Source of the DNA: an uncultured Lactobacillus sp.
GTDB taxonomy: Bacteria > Bacillota > Bacilli > Lactobacillales > Lactobacillaceae
Reading direction: 5' to 3'
Assembly: GCA_946409675.1 (NCBI GenBank)
Contig: CAMJXI010000075.1
Coordinates: 1 to 5,694, forward strand
Length of the DNA stretch: 5,694 bases
Numbering within the stretch: position 1 is the first letter of the stretch; every line of letters begins with the position of its first letter. Shown in pieces: positions 1-5,371 of the stretch. The translations under genes were made by a program, and so were the position numbers. The notes under the pieces were generated by a model. The model had not been told where the DNA came from. It saw nothing but the letters and a program-made list of their open reading frames with translations, and did not search any database.

Positions 1-47
1 GAGATTTCCATTGGTGACTGGAGTTCAGACGTGTGCTCTTCCGATCT
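1..47 (+). other. Illumina P7/index/TruSeq read-2 adapter (synthetic contamination)
   Basis: Bases 14-47 are the 34-nt TruSeq read-2 adapter, beginning GTGACTGGAGTTC and ending GCTCTTCCGATCT. The preceding layout fits the P7 oligo exactly: GAGAT (1-5) is the 3' end of P7 and the 8 bases at 6-13 (TTCCATTG) sit where the i7 index lies. Genuine genomic sequence starts at 48, inside secY. This is library-construction sequence that was not trimmed, so the left edge is an assembly end and not a biological boundary. An in-frame GTG at 33 within the adapter makes gene callers invent a false secY start with five adapter-encoded residues (MLFRS). Confidence 0.98.
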
Positions 48-1010
48 GTTACTAGATACTTAGCATTGGTTGTCGCCTTTGTTCAAAGTATCGGAATCAC
101 CTTGGGCTTTGACTCATTGAGTTCAATGGGACTTGTTAAAACCCAAAGTATTACTTCATATATCCAAATTGGTATTATCATGACTGCTGGGACTATGTTA
201 TTAACATGGTTAGGTGATCAAATTACTGATAAAGGCCTAGGTAATGGTGTTTCAATGCTTATCTTTGCCGGAATTGTTGCTCGCCTCCCATCAGGTGCCT
301 ACTCATTATTCAATGAATATGTCATTAAGACATCAGGCTCTGATCGTTGGAAAGGTTACTTATTCCTACTTGCTGTCGTTGTTGCCGTTCTGGTAGTCAC
401 AACGTTTGTAACATACGTTCAACAAGCAGATCGTAAGATTCCAATTCAATATACGAGACGTGCTTCGGTCAGCGGATCTGAAAGTTACTTGCCATTAAAA
501 GTGAACGTTGCTGGGGTTATCCCTGTTATCTTCGCTAGTTCGTTTATTGTTACTCCAGCCACAATTCTGGTTGCGTTCCAACAATCGCACGGCGATGAAC
601 AATGGTTCAAAATTTTGTCAGAAATTTTCAGTCTCCAGACTACAACAGGTGCTATCATCTATACTTTATTGATCATCCTCTTCACTTTCTTCTACGCTTT
701 CGTCCAAGTTAACCCTGAGAAATTAGCGGAAAACTTACAAAAGCAAGGGGCTTACATTCCAAGTGTTTGGCCTGGAAGAGATACTGAAAAGTATGTTTCA
801 AGCTTACTCATCAGTCTTTCAACAGTTGGTGCTTTATTCTTAGGTTTTGTTGCTTTGATTCCACAATTAGCATCAAACATCTGGGGCCTACCACAATCCA
901 TTGGGTTGGGTGGTACTAGTTTGTTAATTGTTATCGGGGTTGCCTTAGAAGTAGCTCGCCAAATCGATGGATTATTGATGAAGCAAGAATATGTCGGATT
1001 TATTAGATAG
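48..1010 (+). CDS. secY: Protein translocase subunit SecY, 5'-truncated
   Basis: Central pore subunit of the SecYEG channel in the cytoplasmic membrane, which moves unfolded preproteins with SecA and inserts membrane proteins with the ribosome/SRP. The 320 genuine residues begin [16 protein letters not shown], which in SecY lies roughly 105-110 residues from the N-terminus, so TM1-TM2, the plug and the true start are missing; what remains should be about TM3 to TM10 plus the cytosolic tail. The C4 loop motif [13 protein letters not shown] (bases 426-464) and the following [18 protein letters not shown] are diagnostic. The C5 loop reads [16 protein letters not shown], with Trp at 768-770 where most SecY proteins have Arg (E. 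coli R357). The C-terminus [10 protein letters not shown] is normal. The gap to adk is 13 bp, so they are co-transcribed. The apparent GTG start at 33 lies in adapter and is not real. Confidence 0.97.
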   Translation, partial: VTRYLALVVAFVQSIGITLGFDSLSSMGLVKTQSITSYIQIGIIMTAGTMLLTWLGDQITDKGLGNGVSMLIFAGIVARLPSGAYSLFNEYVIKTSGSDRWKGYLFLLAVVVAVLVVTTFVTYVQQADRKIPIQYTRRASVSGSESYLPLKVNVAGVIPVIFASSFIVTPATILVAFQQSHGDEQWFKILSEIFSLQTTTGAIIYTLLIILFTFFYAFVQVNPEKLAENLQKQGAYIPSVWPGRDTEKYVSSLLISLSTVGALFLGFVALIPQLASNIWGLPQSIGLGGTSLLIVIGVALEVARQIDGLLMKQEYVGFIR

Positions 1011-1023
1011 AGGTAAAGTTTTA

Positions 1024-1677
1024 ATGTTAAACATTATTTTGTTAGGTTTACCGGGTGCAGGTAAAGGCACAGCCTCTGCTCCCATTATTGATAAATACCA
1101 CTTAGCTCACATCTCAACTGGTGACATGTTCCGTGAGGCAATGTCCGAAGGAACTCCAGTTGGCTTGGAAGCTAAAAAGTATATTGATGGCGGAAATTTG
1201 GTTCCTGACGAAGTTACTGCAAAATTAGTTGAGGAAAGATTACAAAAACCAGATACAACTCCTGGATTTATCTTAGACGGTTTTCCTCGGACAACCGTTC
1301 AAGCCGAATTGCTTGAAGACATCTTGCAAAAGTTGAACAGACCTTTGACAAGTGTTATCAGCATTGACGTTCCAGAAGAAATCTTGGTTGAAAGATTATC
1401 TGCACGTTACATTTGTAAAAACTGTGGCGCTACATATAATAAAATTTCTAACCCAACTAAGGTTGAAGGCGTCTGTGATCGTTGCGGTGGTAATGAATTT
1501 TACCAACGTGAAGATGACAAGCCAGAAGTTGTTAAAAATCGCCTTAAAGTTAATAAAGAAATGAATACACCTTTGATCGATTTCTATACTGCTAAAAACT
1601 TAATGACGCGTGTGGACGGAAACCAAGCACCTGAAAAAGTTTTTGCTGAGATCGATGCTGTTTTGGCAACGAAATAG
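1024..1677 (+). CDS. adk: Adenylate kinase (zinc-LID type)
   Basis: Cytoplasmic nucleoside monophosphate kinase catalysing ATP + AMP = 2 ADP, which sets the adenylate energy balance and supplies ADP for ATP synthesis. The 217-aa length is usual for the long, LID-containing form. Visible motifs are the P-loop GLPGAGKGT (8-16), the AMP-site block STGDMFR (31-37), DGFPRT (85-90) and a LID with C131-X2-C134-X16-C151-X2-C154, the four-cysteine zinc knuckle typical of Gram-positive Adk. The P-loop is followed by ASAP where most Adk proteins have QA; I recall the same GTAS in L. acidophilus-type Adk, so this looks lineage-specific rather than damaged. I chose ATG 1024 because [16 protein letters not shown] matches the family start and an AGAGG ribosome-binding site sits at 1009-1013. 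An in-frame ATG at 991 would add 11 unconserved residues inside secY. Confidence 0.97.
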   Translation: MLNIILLGLPGAGKGTASAPIIDKYHLAHISTGDMFREAMSEGTPVGLEAKKYIDGGNLVPDEVTAKLVEERLQKPDTTPGFILDGFPRTTVQAELLEDILQKLNRPLTSVISIDVPEEILVERLSARYICKNCGATYNKISNPTKVEGVCDRCGGNEFYQREDDKPEVVKNRLKVNKEMNTPLIDFYTAKNLMTRVDGNQAPEKVFAEIDAVLATK

Positions 1678-1685
1678 TTGTAAAA

Positions 1686-1715
1686 TTTCCATTAAAAGAC
1701 ACTAAGTGCTATAAT
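1686..1715 (+). promoter_or_regulatory. Extended -10 sigma-A promoter upstream of infA
   Basis: A perfect TATAAT at 1710-1715 is preceded by TGC at 1707-1709, giving an extended -10 element. A partial -35 (TTTCCA, 1686-1691, 4 of 6 matches) lies 18 bp upstream. Transcription would begin near 1722, leaving a leader of about 36 nt before the infA TTG. It lies in the widest gap within the ribosomal cluster (80 bp), with no terminator hairpin before it. It probably tops up expression of infA through rplQ independently of the long upstream transcript. Inferred from sequence only. Confidence 0.65.
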
Positions 1716-1757
1716 TCTCTGGTATGACGTATTTGAAAAATTAGCGGGAGGATCATT

Positions 1758-1979
1758 TTGGCTAAAGAAGATGTCATTGAAGTAGAAGGTAAGGTAGTTG
1801 ATACCTTACCTAATGCTATGTTTAAAGTTGAATTAGAAAACGGAGCAACAATTCTTGCGCACATCTCCGGAAAAATGCGGATGCATTACATTCGTATCTT
1901 GCCTGGTGATCGCGTAACTGTTGAGTTGTCTCCTTATGATTTAACAAAAGGTAGAATTACCTATCGTTTTATTAAGTAG
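1758..1979 (+). CDS. infA: Translation initiation factor IF-1
   Basis: IF-1 is a small S1/OB-fold protein that binds the 30S A site and, with IF-2 and IF-3, assists correct initiator tRNA selection. The 73-aa product fits the family length (about 72) and carries the canonical start [12 protein letters not shown], the core [25 protein letters not shown] split across the OB fold, and the end [13 protein letters not shown]. The start is TTG at 1758, the only position giving the family N-terminus, with a strong GGGAGGA ribosome-binding site at 1746-1752 and 5-nt spacing. The rare start codon may limit initiation despite the strong SD. In Bacillus a map (methionine aminopeptidase) gene usually sits just upstream; here it is absent. 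A 17-bp gap leads to rpmJ. Confidence 0.97.
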   Translation: MAKEDVIEVEGKVVDTLPNAMFKVELENGATILAHISGKMRMHYIRILPGDRVTVELSPYDLTKGRITYRFIK

Positions 1980-1996
1980 AGTTTGGAGGCTTTGTA

Positions 1997-2113
1997 ATGA
2001 AAGTTAGACCATCAGTCAAACCAATGTGTGAACATTGTAAAGTTATTAAAAGAAACGGACGTGTTATGGTTATTTGTTCCGCAAATCCAAAACATAAACA
2101 ACGTCAAGGTTAA
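1997..2113 (+). CDS. rpmJ: 50S ribosomal protein L36 (zinc-binding C+ form)
   Basis: Smallest protein of the large ribosomal subunit, binding 23S rRNA near the base of the L7/L12 stalk. The 38-residue product begins [15 protein letters not shown] and ends [10 protein letters not shown]11, C14, C27 and H33 form the zinc ribbon (C-X2-C-X12-C-X5-H), so this is the zinc-dependent C+ version. It is one residue longer than the 37-aa Bacillus protein because of CSANPKH instead of CENPKH, which I recall as the lactobacillar form. ATG 1997 has GGAGG at 1985-1989 with 7-nt spacing. Its position between infA and rpsM is the standard one. The gene is short enough that length-filtered ORF finders miss it. 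Confidence 0.97.
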   Translation: MKVRPSVKPMCEHCKVIKRNGRVMVICSANPKHKQRQG

Positions 2114-2141
2114 AAAAATATTTTAAATAGGAGGTGCAAAT

Positions 2142-2507
2142 ATGGCTCGTATCGCTGGTGTTGACTTACCAAGAGAAAAGAGAATCGTGATTGCTTTAAC
2201 ATACATTTTTGGTTTTGGCTTACATACTGCAGAAGAAGTTCTTAAAGCTGCTGGTGTCTCAGAAGATGTACGTACCAAAGATCTTACTCCTGATCAAGAA
2301 GATAAGATTCGTGCAGAAGTTGATAAATACAAGATCGAAGGTGATCTTCGTCGTGAAGTCAGCTTAAACATTAAACGTTTGCAAGAAATCGGTTCATACC
2401 GTGGAATTCGCCATCGTCGTGGTTTACCATTACGTGGACAAAACACTAAGAACAATGCTAGAACTCGTAAGGGTCCTAAGGTTTCTATCGCAGGTAAGAA
2501 AAAATAA
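2142..2507 (+). CDS. rpsM: 30S ribosomal protein S13
   Basis: Head protein of the small subunit. It contacts 16S rRNA, bridges to the 50S subunit and touches the P-site tRNA through its basic tail. The 121-aa length is normal. The N-terminal block [22 protein letters not shown], split as the helix-turn region, the central [23 protein letters not shown] (about 82-104) and the tail [12 protein letters not shown] are characteristic. The tail ends in AGKKK. Three positions depart from the usual family pattern: IFGFGL at 22-27 (commonly IYGIG plus a polar residue) and N101 in RGQNTK (commonly H or R). The ribosome-binding site AGGAGGTG at 2129-2136 is near perfect. The gene ends in tandem TAATAA stops, and 22 bp separate it from rpsK. 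Confidence 0.97.
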   Translation: MARIAGVDLPREKRIVIALTYIFGFGLHTAEEVLKAAGVSEDVRTKDLTPDQEDKIRAEVDKYKIEGDLRREVSLNIKRLQEIGSYRGIRHRRGLPLRGQNTKNNARTRKGPKVSIAGKKK

Positions 2508-2529
2508 TAAATAAATAGGAGGGAATCTT

Positions 2530-2919
2530 ATGGCTGTTAAGAAAACATCACGTAAACGTCGTGTTAAGAAGCATATCGAAAACGGTGTTGCTCATATTCA
2601 TTCTACGTTTAACAATACATTAGTTATGATCACTGACACTCAAGGTAATGCAATTGCCTGGTCAAGTGCCGGTGCACTCGGTTTTAAGGGTAGTCGTAAA
2701 TCAACTCCATTTGCTGCTCAAATGGCTGCTGAAGCTGCAACTAAGCAAGCAATGGAACACGGTTTGAAGAATGTTGAAGTTTCTGTTAAGGGTCCAGGTT
2801 CAGGTCGTGAAGCTGCAATTCGTGCATTACAAGCAACAGGTCTTGAAATTACCGCAATCCGTGACGTAACTCCTGTTCCTCACAATGGTTCAAGACCACC
2901 AAAACGTCGTCGTGTATAA
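2530..2919 (+). CDS. rpsK: 30S ribosomal protein S11
   Basis: Platform protein of the small subunit, lining the mRNA exit region near the E site. The 129-aa protein has the basic N-terminus [12 protein letters not shown], the block [18 protein letters not shown] (19-36), [19 protein letters not shown] (46-64), [15 protein letters not shown] and the C-terminal [14 protein letters not shown]119-G120 is the Asn-Gly pair that becomes isoaspartate in E. coli S11; Ser121 replaces the Cys found in many other bacteria, as in other lactobacilli from memory. ATG 2530 follows AGGAGGG (2517-2523) at 6-nt spacing. A 51-bp spacer, the longest between rpmJ and rplQ, separates it from rpoA and contains a short hairpin. 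Confidence 0.98.
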   Translation: MAVKKTSRKRRVKKHIENGVAHIHSTFNNTLVMITDTQGNAIAWSSAGALGFKGSRKSTPFAAQMAAEAATKQAMEHGLKNVEVSVKGPGSGREAAIRALQATGLEITAIRDVTPVPHNGSRPPKRRRV

Positions 2920-2954
2920 TTACCGGTTTGTTTTTTGACAAACTATACGTTTTG

Positions 2955-2970
2955 AAGGGGGCCCCCAGTA
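2955..2970 (+). promoter_or_regulatory. Unusual rpoA ribosome-binding region with G5C5 palindrome
   Basis: The rpoA start is preceded by AAGGGGGCCCCCAGTA. The only purine-rich SD candidate is AAGGGGG (2955-2961), which lacks the AGGAGG core seen upstream of the neighbouring rpsM, rpsK and rplQ. Its G run is immediately followed by five C, making the perfect 10-bp palindrome GGGGGCCCCC (2957-2966). The 10-mer can fold only as a 3-bp stem with a GGCC loop, but the C run can compete with 16S rRNA for the SD. Weak initiation is an inference. Confidence 0.6.
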
Positions 2971-3909
2971 ATGATAGAATTTGAAAAACCAAGTATTACC
3001 GCAGTTGAGCAAGAAAAAAACTATGGTAAGTTTGTTGTCGAACCACTTGAACGTGGTTATGGTACAACCTTAGGAAATTCACTTCGTCGTGTTTTACTTG
3101 CTTCATTACCCGGAAGTGCTGTTAGCTATGTCCAAATTGATGGCGTTTTGCATGAATTTTCGACTGTTCCCGGTGTATTAGAAGACGTAACACAAATAAT
3201 TTTAAATTTGAAAAAACTATCACTTAAGTCTATTTCTACTGAAAAAAAATTAGTTGAAATCGACGTAACGGGTCCGGCTACAGTTACTGCCGGAGACCTA
3301 AAAGTTGATAATGAAATTCAAGTTCTTAATCCAGATCAATATATTGCAACTGTTGCTGAAGGCGCACATTTGAAAATGAATGTCGCTATTAAGCAAGGTC
3401 GTGGTTATATTCCTGCAGAACAAAACAAAAATGATGAGATGCCAATTGGTGTAATTCCAGTTGATTCATTATTCTCACCAGTTAAAAAAGTTAATTATCA
3501 AGTTGAAGGCACACGTGTGGGCCGTAACAACGACTATGATAAATTGACGATGGAAATTTGGACTAACGGTTCAATTACGCCAAACGACGCTTTAAGTTTT
3601 GGTGCAAAAATTTTGACTGAACACTTAAATGTGTTTATGAATACGGAACTTGAAACTGAATTTACCGACGTCATGGTTGAAAAAGAAGATACGAAGAAAG
3701 AGAAACAACTTGAGATGACAATCGAAGAGTTGGACCTTTCAGTAAGATCTTATAACTGCTTAAAACGTGCTGGTATTAATACAGTTCAAGAATTGACAGA
3801 AAAATCTGAAGCTGACATGATGCGAGTTCGCAACCTTGGTCGCAAGTCCATGGAAGAAGTTAAGAACAAGTTGATTGATTTAGGCTTAAGTCTTCGTCAA
3901 GACGATTAA
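2971..3909 (+). CDS. rpoA: DNA-directed RNA polymerase subunit alpha
   Basis: The alpha dimer nucleates core RNA polymerase assembly (alpha-alpha, then beta and beta'), and its C-terminal domain reads UP elements and contacts activators. The 312-aa length is typical for Firmicutes. The N-terminal domain (about 1-228) shows [23 protein letters not shown], split from residue 18 on, [20 protein letters not shown] and the GRGYIP loop. After a charged linker (about 230-246, [10 protein letters not shown]), the C-terminal domain carries the DNA-contact set: R259, N262, C263, K265, N288, G290, K292, S293 and E296, corresponding to E. coli R265 to E302 with an offset of 6. All are intact. ATG 2971 starts MIEFEKPSI, the family N-terminus. 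rplQ follows after 23 bp. Confidence 0.98.
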   Translation: MIEFEKPSITAVEQEKNYGKFVVEPLERGYGTTLGNSLRRVLLASLPGSAVSYVQIDGVLHEFSTVPGVLEDVTQIILNLKKLSLKSISTEKKLVEIDVTGPATVTAGDLKVDNEIQVLNPDQYIATVAEGAHLKMNVAIKQGRGYIPAEQNKNDEMPIGVIPVDSLFSPVKKVNYQVEGTRVGRNNDYDKLTMEIWTNGSITPNDALSFGAKILTEHLNVFMNTELETEFTDVMVEKEDTKKEKQLEMTIEELDLSVRSYNCLKRAGINTVQELTEKSEADMMRVRNLGRKSMEEVKNKLIDLGLSLRQDD

Positions 3910-3932
3910 TTAGTGAATAAGGAGGGAAACTC

Positions 3933-4316
3933 ATGGGATACCGTAAATTAGGTCGTAACTCATCTAAACGTAAAGCAATGCTTAGAGATTTGACTACTGA
4001 TTTATTGATTAACGAACGCATCGTGACAACAGAAACACGTGCTAAGGAAATCCGTAAAACTACTGAAAAGATGATTACTCTTGGTAAACGCGGCGATTTG
4101 CATGCTAGAAGACAAGCAGCAACATACGTTCGTGACGAAATTGCTGATATTCATGAAGAAGAAGATGGAGTTGTAGTTAAATCTGCAGTCCAAAAATTAT
4201 TCAGTGATATCGCACCTCGTTACGCAGAACGTAATGGTGGCTACACTAGAATGTACAAAATGGCAACACCACGTCGTGGTGACGCAGCACCAATGGTAAT
4301 TATTGAATTAGTTTAA
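3933..4316 (+). CDS. rplQ: 50S ribosomal protein L17
   Basis: Large-subunit protein bound to 23S rRNA near the polypeptide exit tunnel. The 127-aa product has [20 protein letters not shown] at the N-terminus, [17 protein letters not shown] (26-42), an insert-like acidic stretch DIHEEEDG (about 73-80) common in lactobacillar L17, and the closing [10 protein letters not shown] followed by [17 protein letters not shown] 3933 has AAGGAGGG (3919-3926) at 6-nt spacing. It is the last gene of the ribosomal transcript: the next 200 bp contain a structured RNA ending in a T10 tract. The end of the gene reads TTAGTTTAA, and TAGTTT recurs twice in the next 16 bp. Confidence 0.97.
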   Translation: MGYRKLGRNSSKRKAMLRDLTTDLLINERIVTTETRAKEIRKTTEKMITLGKRGDLHARRQAATYVRDEIADIHEEEDGVVVKSAVQKLFSDIAPRYAERNGGYTRMYKMATPRRGDAAPMVIIELV

Positions 4317-4348
4317 GCTAGTTTAATAGTTTCAAACAAAATACCCTT

Positions 4349-4454
4349 AAAATATCATTTCTTTGAAGAGAGAAATAGCGCAATGATGGTGGCTTTAACG
4401 CCCAGTCTAGCTTAGATTGTTTCGACAATCCCTTCATTGAATGATTTTTTTTTT
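4349..4454 (+). ncRNA. Candidate L17 downstream element (L17DE) structured RNA
   Basis: The region just 3' of rplQ folds on paper into a long imperfect stem pairing 4349-4368 with 4432-4450. From the inside out it has TGAAG/CTTCA (5 bp), a 2x2 T-T internal loop, TTC/GAA (3 bp), one bulged T, ATCA plus its partner (4 bp), a T-T mismatch, and AAAA/TTTT (4 bp). The enclosed 63 nt contain a perfect 6-bp hairpin with a UUCG loop (4415-4430) next to the closing stem, plus a possible GGC/GCC hairpin (4391-4402). L17DE is a known conserved RNA motif found immediately downstream of L17 genes in lactic acid bacteria and Listeria, so position and lineage match. I cannot check the covariance consensus, so family membership rests on position plus the predicted fold. 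Its function is unknown; it lies in the rplQ 3' UTR. Confidence 0.7.
4432..4454 (+). terminator. Rho-independent terminator of the rplQ transcript
   Basis: The 3' arm of the long stem (CTTCATTGAATGA, 4432-4444) runs straight into ten consecutive T (4445-4454), the first of which also pair with the AAAA at 4349-4352. Stem plus U tract directly after the last ribosomal gene is the signature of intrinsic termination. The local palindrome TCATTGAATGA alone is too weak (4 bp with a 3-nt loop), so termination probably depends on the larger fold that starts at 4349. Confidence 0.7.
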
Positions 4455-4482
4455 GCCTAAAAACAGGAAAATTGTATACAAT
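4453..4482 (+). promoter_or_regulatory. Probable sigma-A promoter for ecfA1-ecfA2
   Basis: TTGCCT (4453-4458, 4 of 6 matches to the -35) and TACAAT (4477-4482, 5 of 6 matches to the -10) are 18 bp apart. An alternative -10 is TATACA at 4475-4480 with 16-bp spacing. The expected start near 4489 leaves a leader of about 28 nt. The -35 overlaps the last two T of the upstream terminator, so the two transcription units sit back to back with no spare sequence. Confidence 0.6.
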
Positions 4483-4516
4483 GTAAGAGAATGAAATTAC
4501 GTAAACTGGTGGGGCA

Positions 4517-5371
4517 ATGGAAAATACTAAAAATATCATCGAAGTTAAGAATGTGACTTTCACATATCACGAAGCAGATCATCCCGCTTTGACGGATTTA
4601 AGTTTCACAATTAAAGAGGGTAGTTGGACTGCCATCATTGGCCACAACGGTAGTGGGAAGAGTACGCTCGCCCGCATCTTAAACGGCTTGTTGGTACCTG
4701 ATAACGACGACGAAGCAAGTGTCATCGTTAACGGTGTTCGTCTAACCGACGATACTGTCTGGACGGTCCGGAACGATATCGGAATCGTCTTCCAAAATCC
4801 TGATAACCAATTCGTTGGGGCGACTGTTGCCGATGATGTGGCTTTTGGCATGGAGAATCGCGGCGTTAGCCGTGAAGAGATGCTTGAAACGGTTGCTCGG
4901 GTGGTTAAACAAGTGCGGATGGATGAGTTTATTAAGTCCGAACCTGCGCGTCTTTCTGGTGGTCAGAAACAACGGGTTGCCATTGCCGGGATTTTGGCGA
5001 TTAAACCAAAAGTCATTATCTTGGATGAGTCGACGAGTATGTTAGACCCCGAAGGTAAGGCGGAAGTGTTAAACTTAATCAAGCAAGTTAAGGACGAAAA
5101 CGACCTGACGGTTATCTCGATTACCCATGATATCGAAGAAGCTAGTGGTGCCGACAACATCATCGTCTTAAATGACGGGCAGATTGTTCAAGAAGGCACT
5201 CCAAAGGAAATTTTCCAGGAGAGTGAGCTGCTTGAAAAACTTGGCTTAGCTGTTCCGTTCGTTAACCAACTGATTAGCAAGTTAAAGAGTGAAGGCATTG
5301 AAGTACCCGCATCTATCACCAATGAAAGTGAGTTAACTGAGTATCTATGGAACTTAAATTCGAACATGTAG
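4517..5371 (+). CDS. ecfA1: Energy-coupling factor transporter ATPase EcfA1
   Basis: One of the two non-identical ATPases of the group II ECF importers. With EcfA2 and the membrane protein EcfT it forms a shared module that powers interchangeable S components for vitamins and related micronutrients. The 284-aa length is typical. The ABC landmarks are intact: Walker [10 protein letters not shown] (42-50), Q-loop Q93 in FQNPDNQF, signature LSGGQ (146-150), Walker B VIILDES with catalytic E171, D-loop SMLDP (174-178) and switch H204. The Q-loop [13 protein letters not shown] is of A1 type and differs from the A2 form in the next gene. ATG 4517 gives the family start ([11 protein letters not shown]); its SD, GGTGGGG at 4508-4514, is weak and close to the start. 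G/C-ending and CGG codons are more frequent than in the ribosomal genes. Older names are cbiO1 and ybxA. Confidence 0.95.
   Translation: MENTKNIIEVKNVTFTYHEADHPALTDLSFTIKEGSWTAIIGHNGSGKSTLARILNGLLVPDNDDEASVIVNGVRLTDDTVWTVRNDIGIVFQNPDNQFVGATVADDVAFGMENRGVSREEMLETVARVVKQVRMDEFIKSEPARLSGGQKQRVAIAGILAIKPKVIILDESTSMLDPEGKAEVLNLIKQVKDENDLTVISITHDIEEASGADNIIVLNDGQIVQEGTPKEIFQESELLEKLGLAVPFVNQLISKLKSEGIEVPASITNESELTEYLWNLNSNM

Noticed and set aside
33..47. GTG start giving a 325-aa SecY
   Set aside because: The codons at 33-47 are Illumina adapter sequence; real secY sequence begins at 48, in mid-gene.
991..1023. Upstream ATG extending Adk by 11 residues
   Set aside because: It lies within secY, adds residues not found in Adk and has no SD, while ATG 1024 has both the family start and an AGAGG site.
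1352..1564. 70-aa + strand ORF inside adk
   Set aside because: Out-of-frame shadow of adk covering its zinc LID; no SD and no recognisable protein features.
1671..1689. GAAAT/ATTTC hairpin after adk as a terminator
   Set aside because: Five weak A-T-rich pairs with a 9-nt loop and no T tract; read-through into infA is expected.
1700..1708. CACTAAGTG inverted repeat between the infA promoter elements as an operator
   Set aside because: Only 4-bp arms; too short to separate from chance without conservation data.
2935..2940. TTGACA as a promoter -35 for rpoA
   Set aside because: No -10-like hexamer lies 16-18 bp downstream; that position is the G5C5 run. TATACG is only 3 bp away.
4309..4332. 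Three TAGTTT repeats around the rplQ stop (4309, 4319, 4327)
   Set aside because: Six-base AT-rich repeats with uneven spacing; expected by chance in this composition.
4369..4431. T-box or preQ1 riboswitch in the rplQ-ecfA1 gap
   Set aside because: The GATGGTGGC stretch slightly recalls the T-box antiterminator, but the conserved TGG-ACC pairing block and specifier stem are not visible. No preQ1 aptamer pattern is seen, and the position favours L17DE.
4318..4563. 81-aa minus-strand ORF across the rplQ-ecfA1 gap, with hydrophobic stretches
   Set aside because: It runs antisense through the structured RNA, promoter and ecfA1 start. The hydrophobicity reflects AT-rich sequence read backwards, and its start lies inside ecfA1 with no SD.
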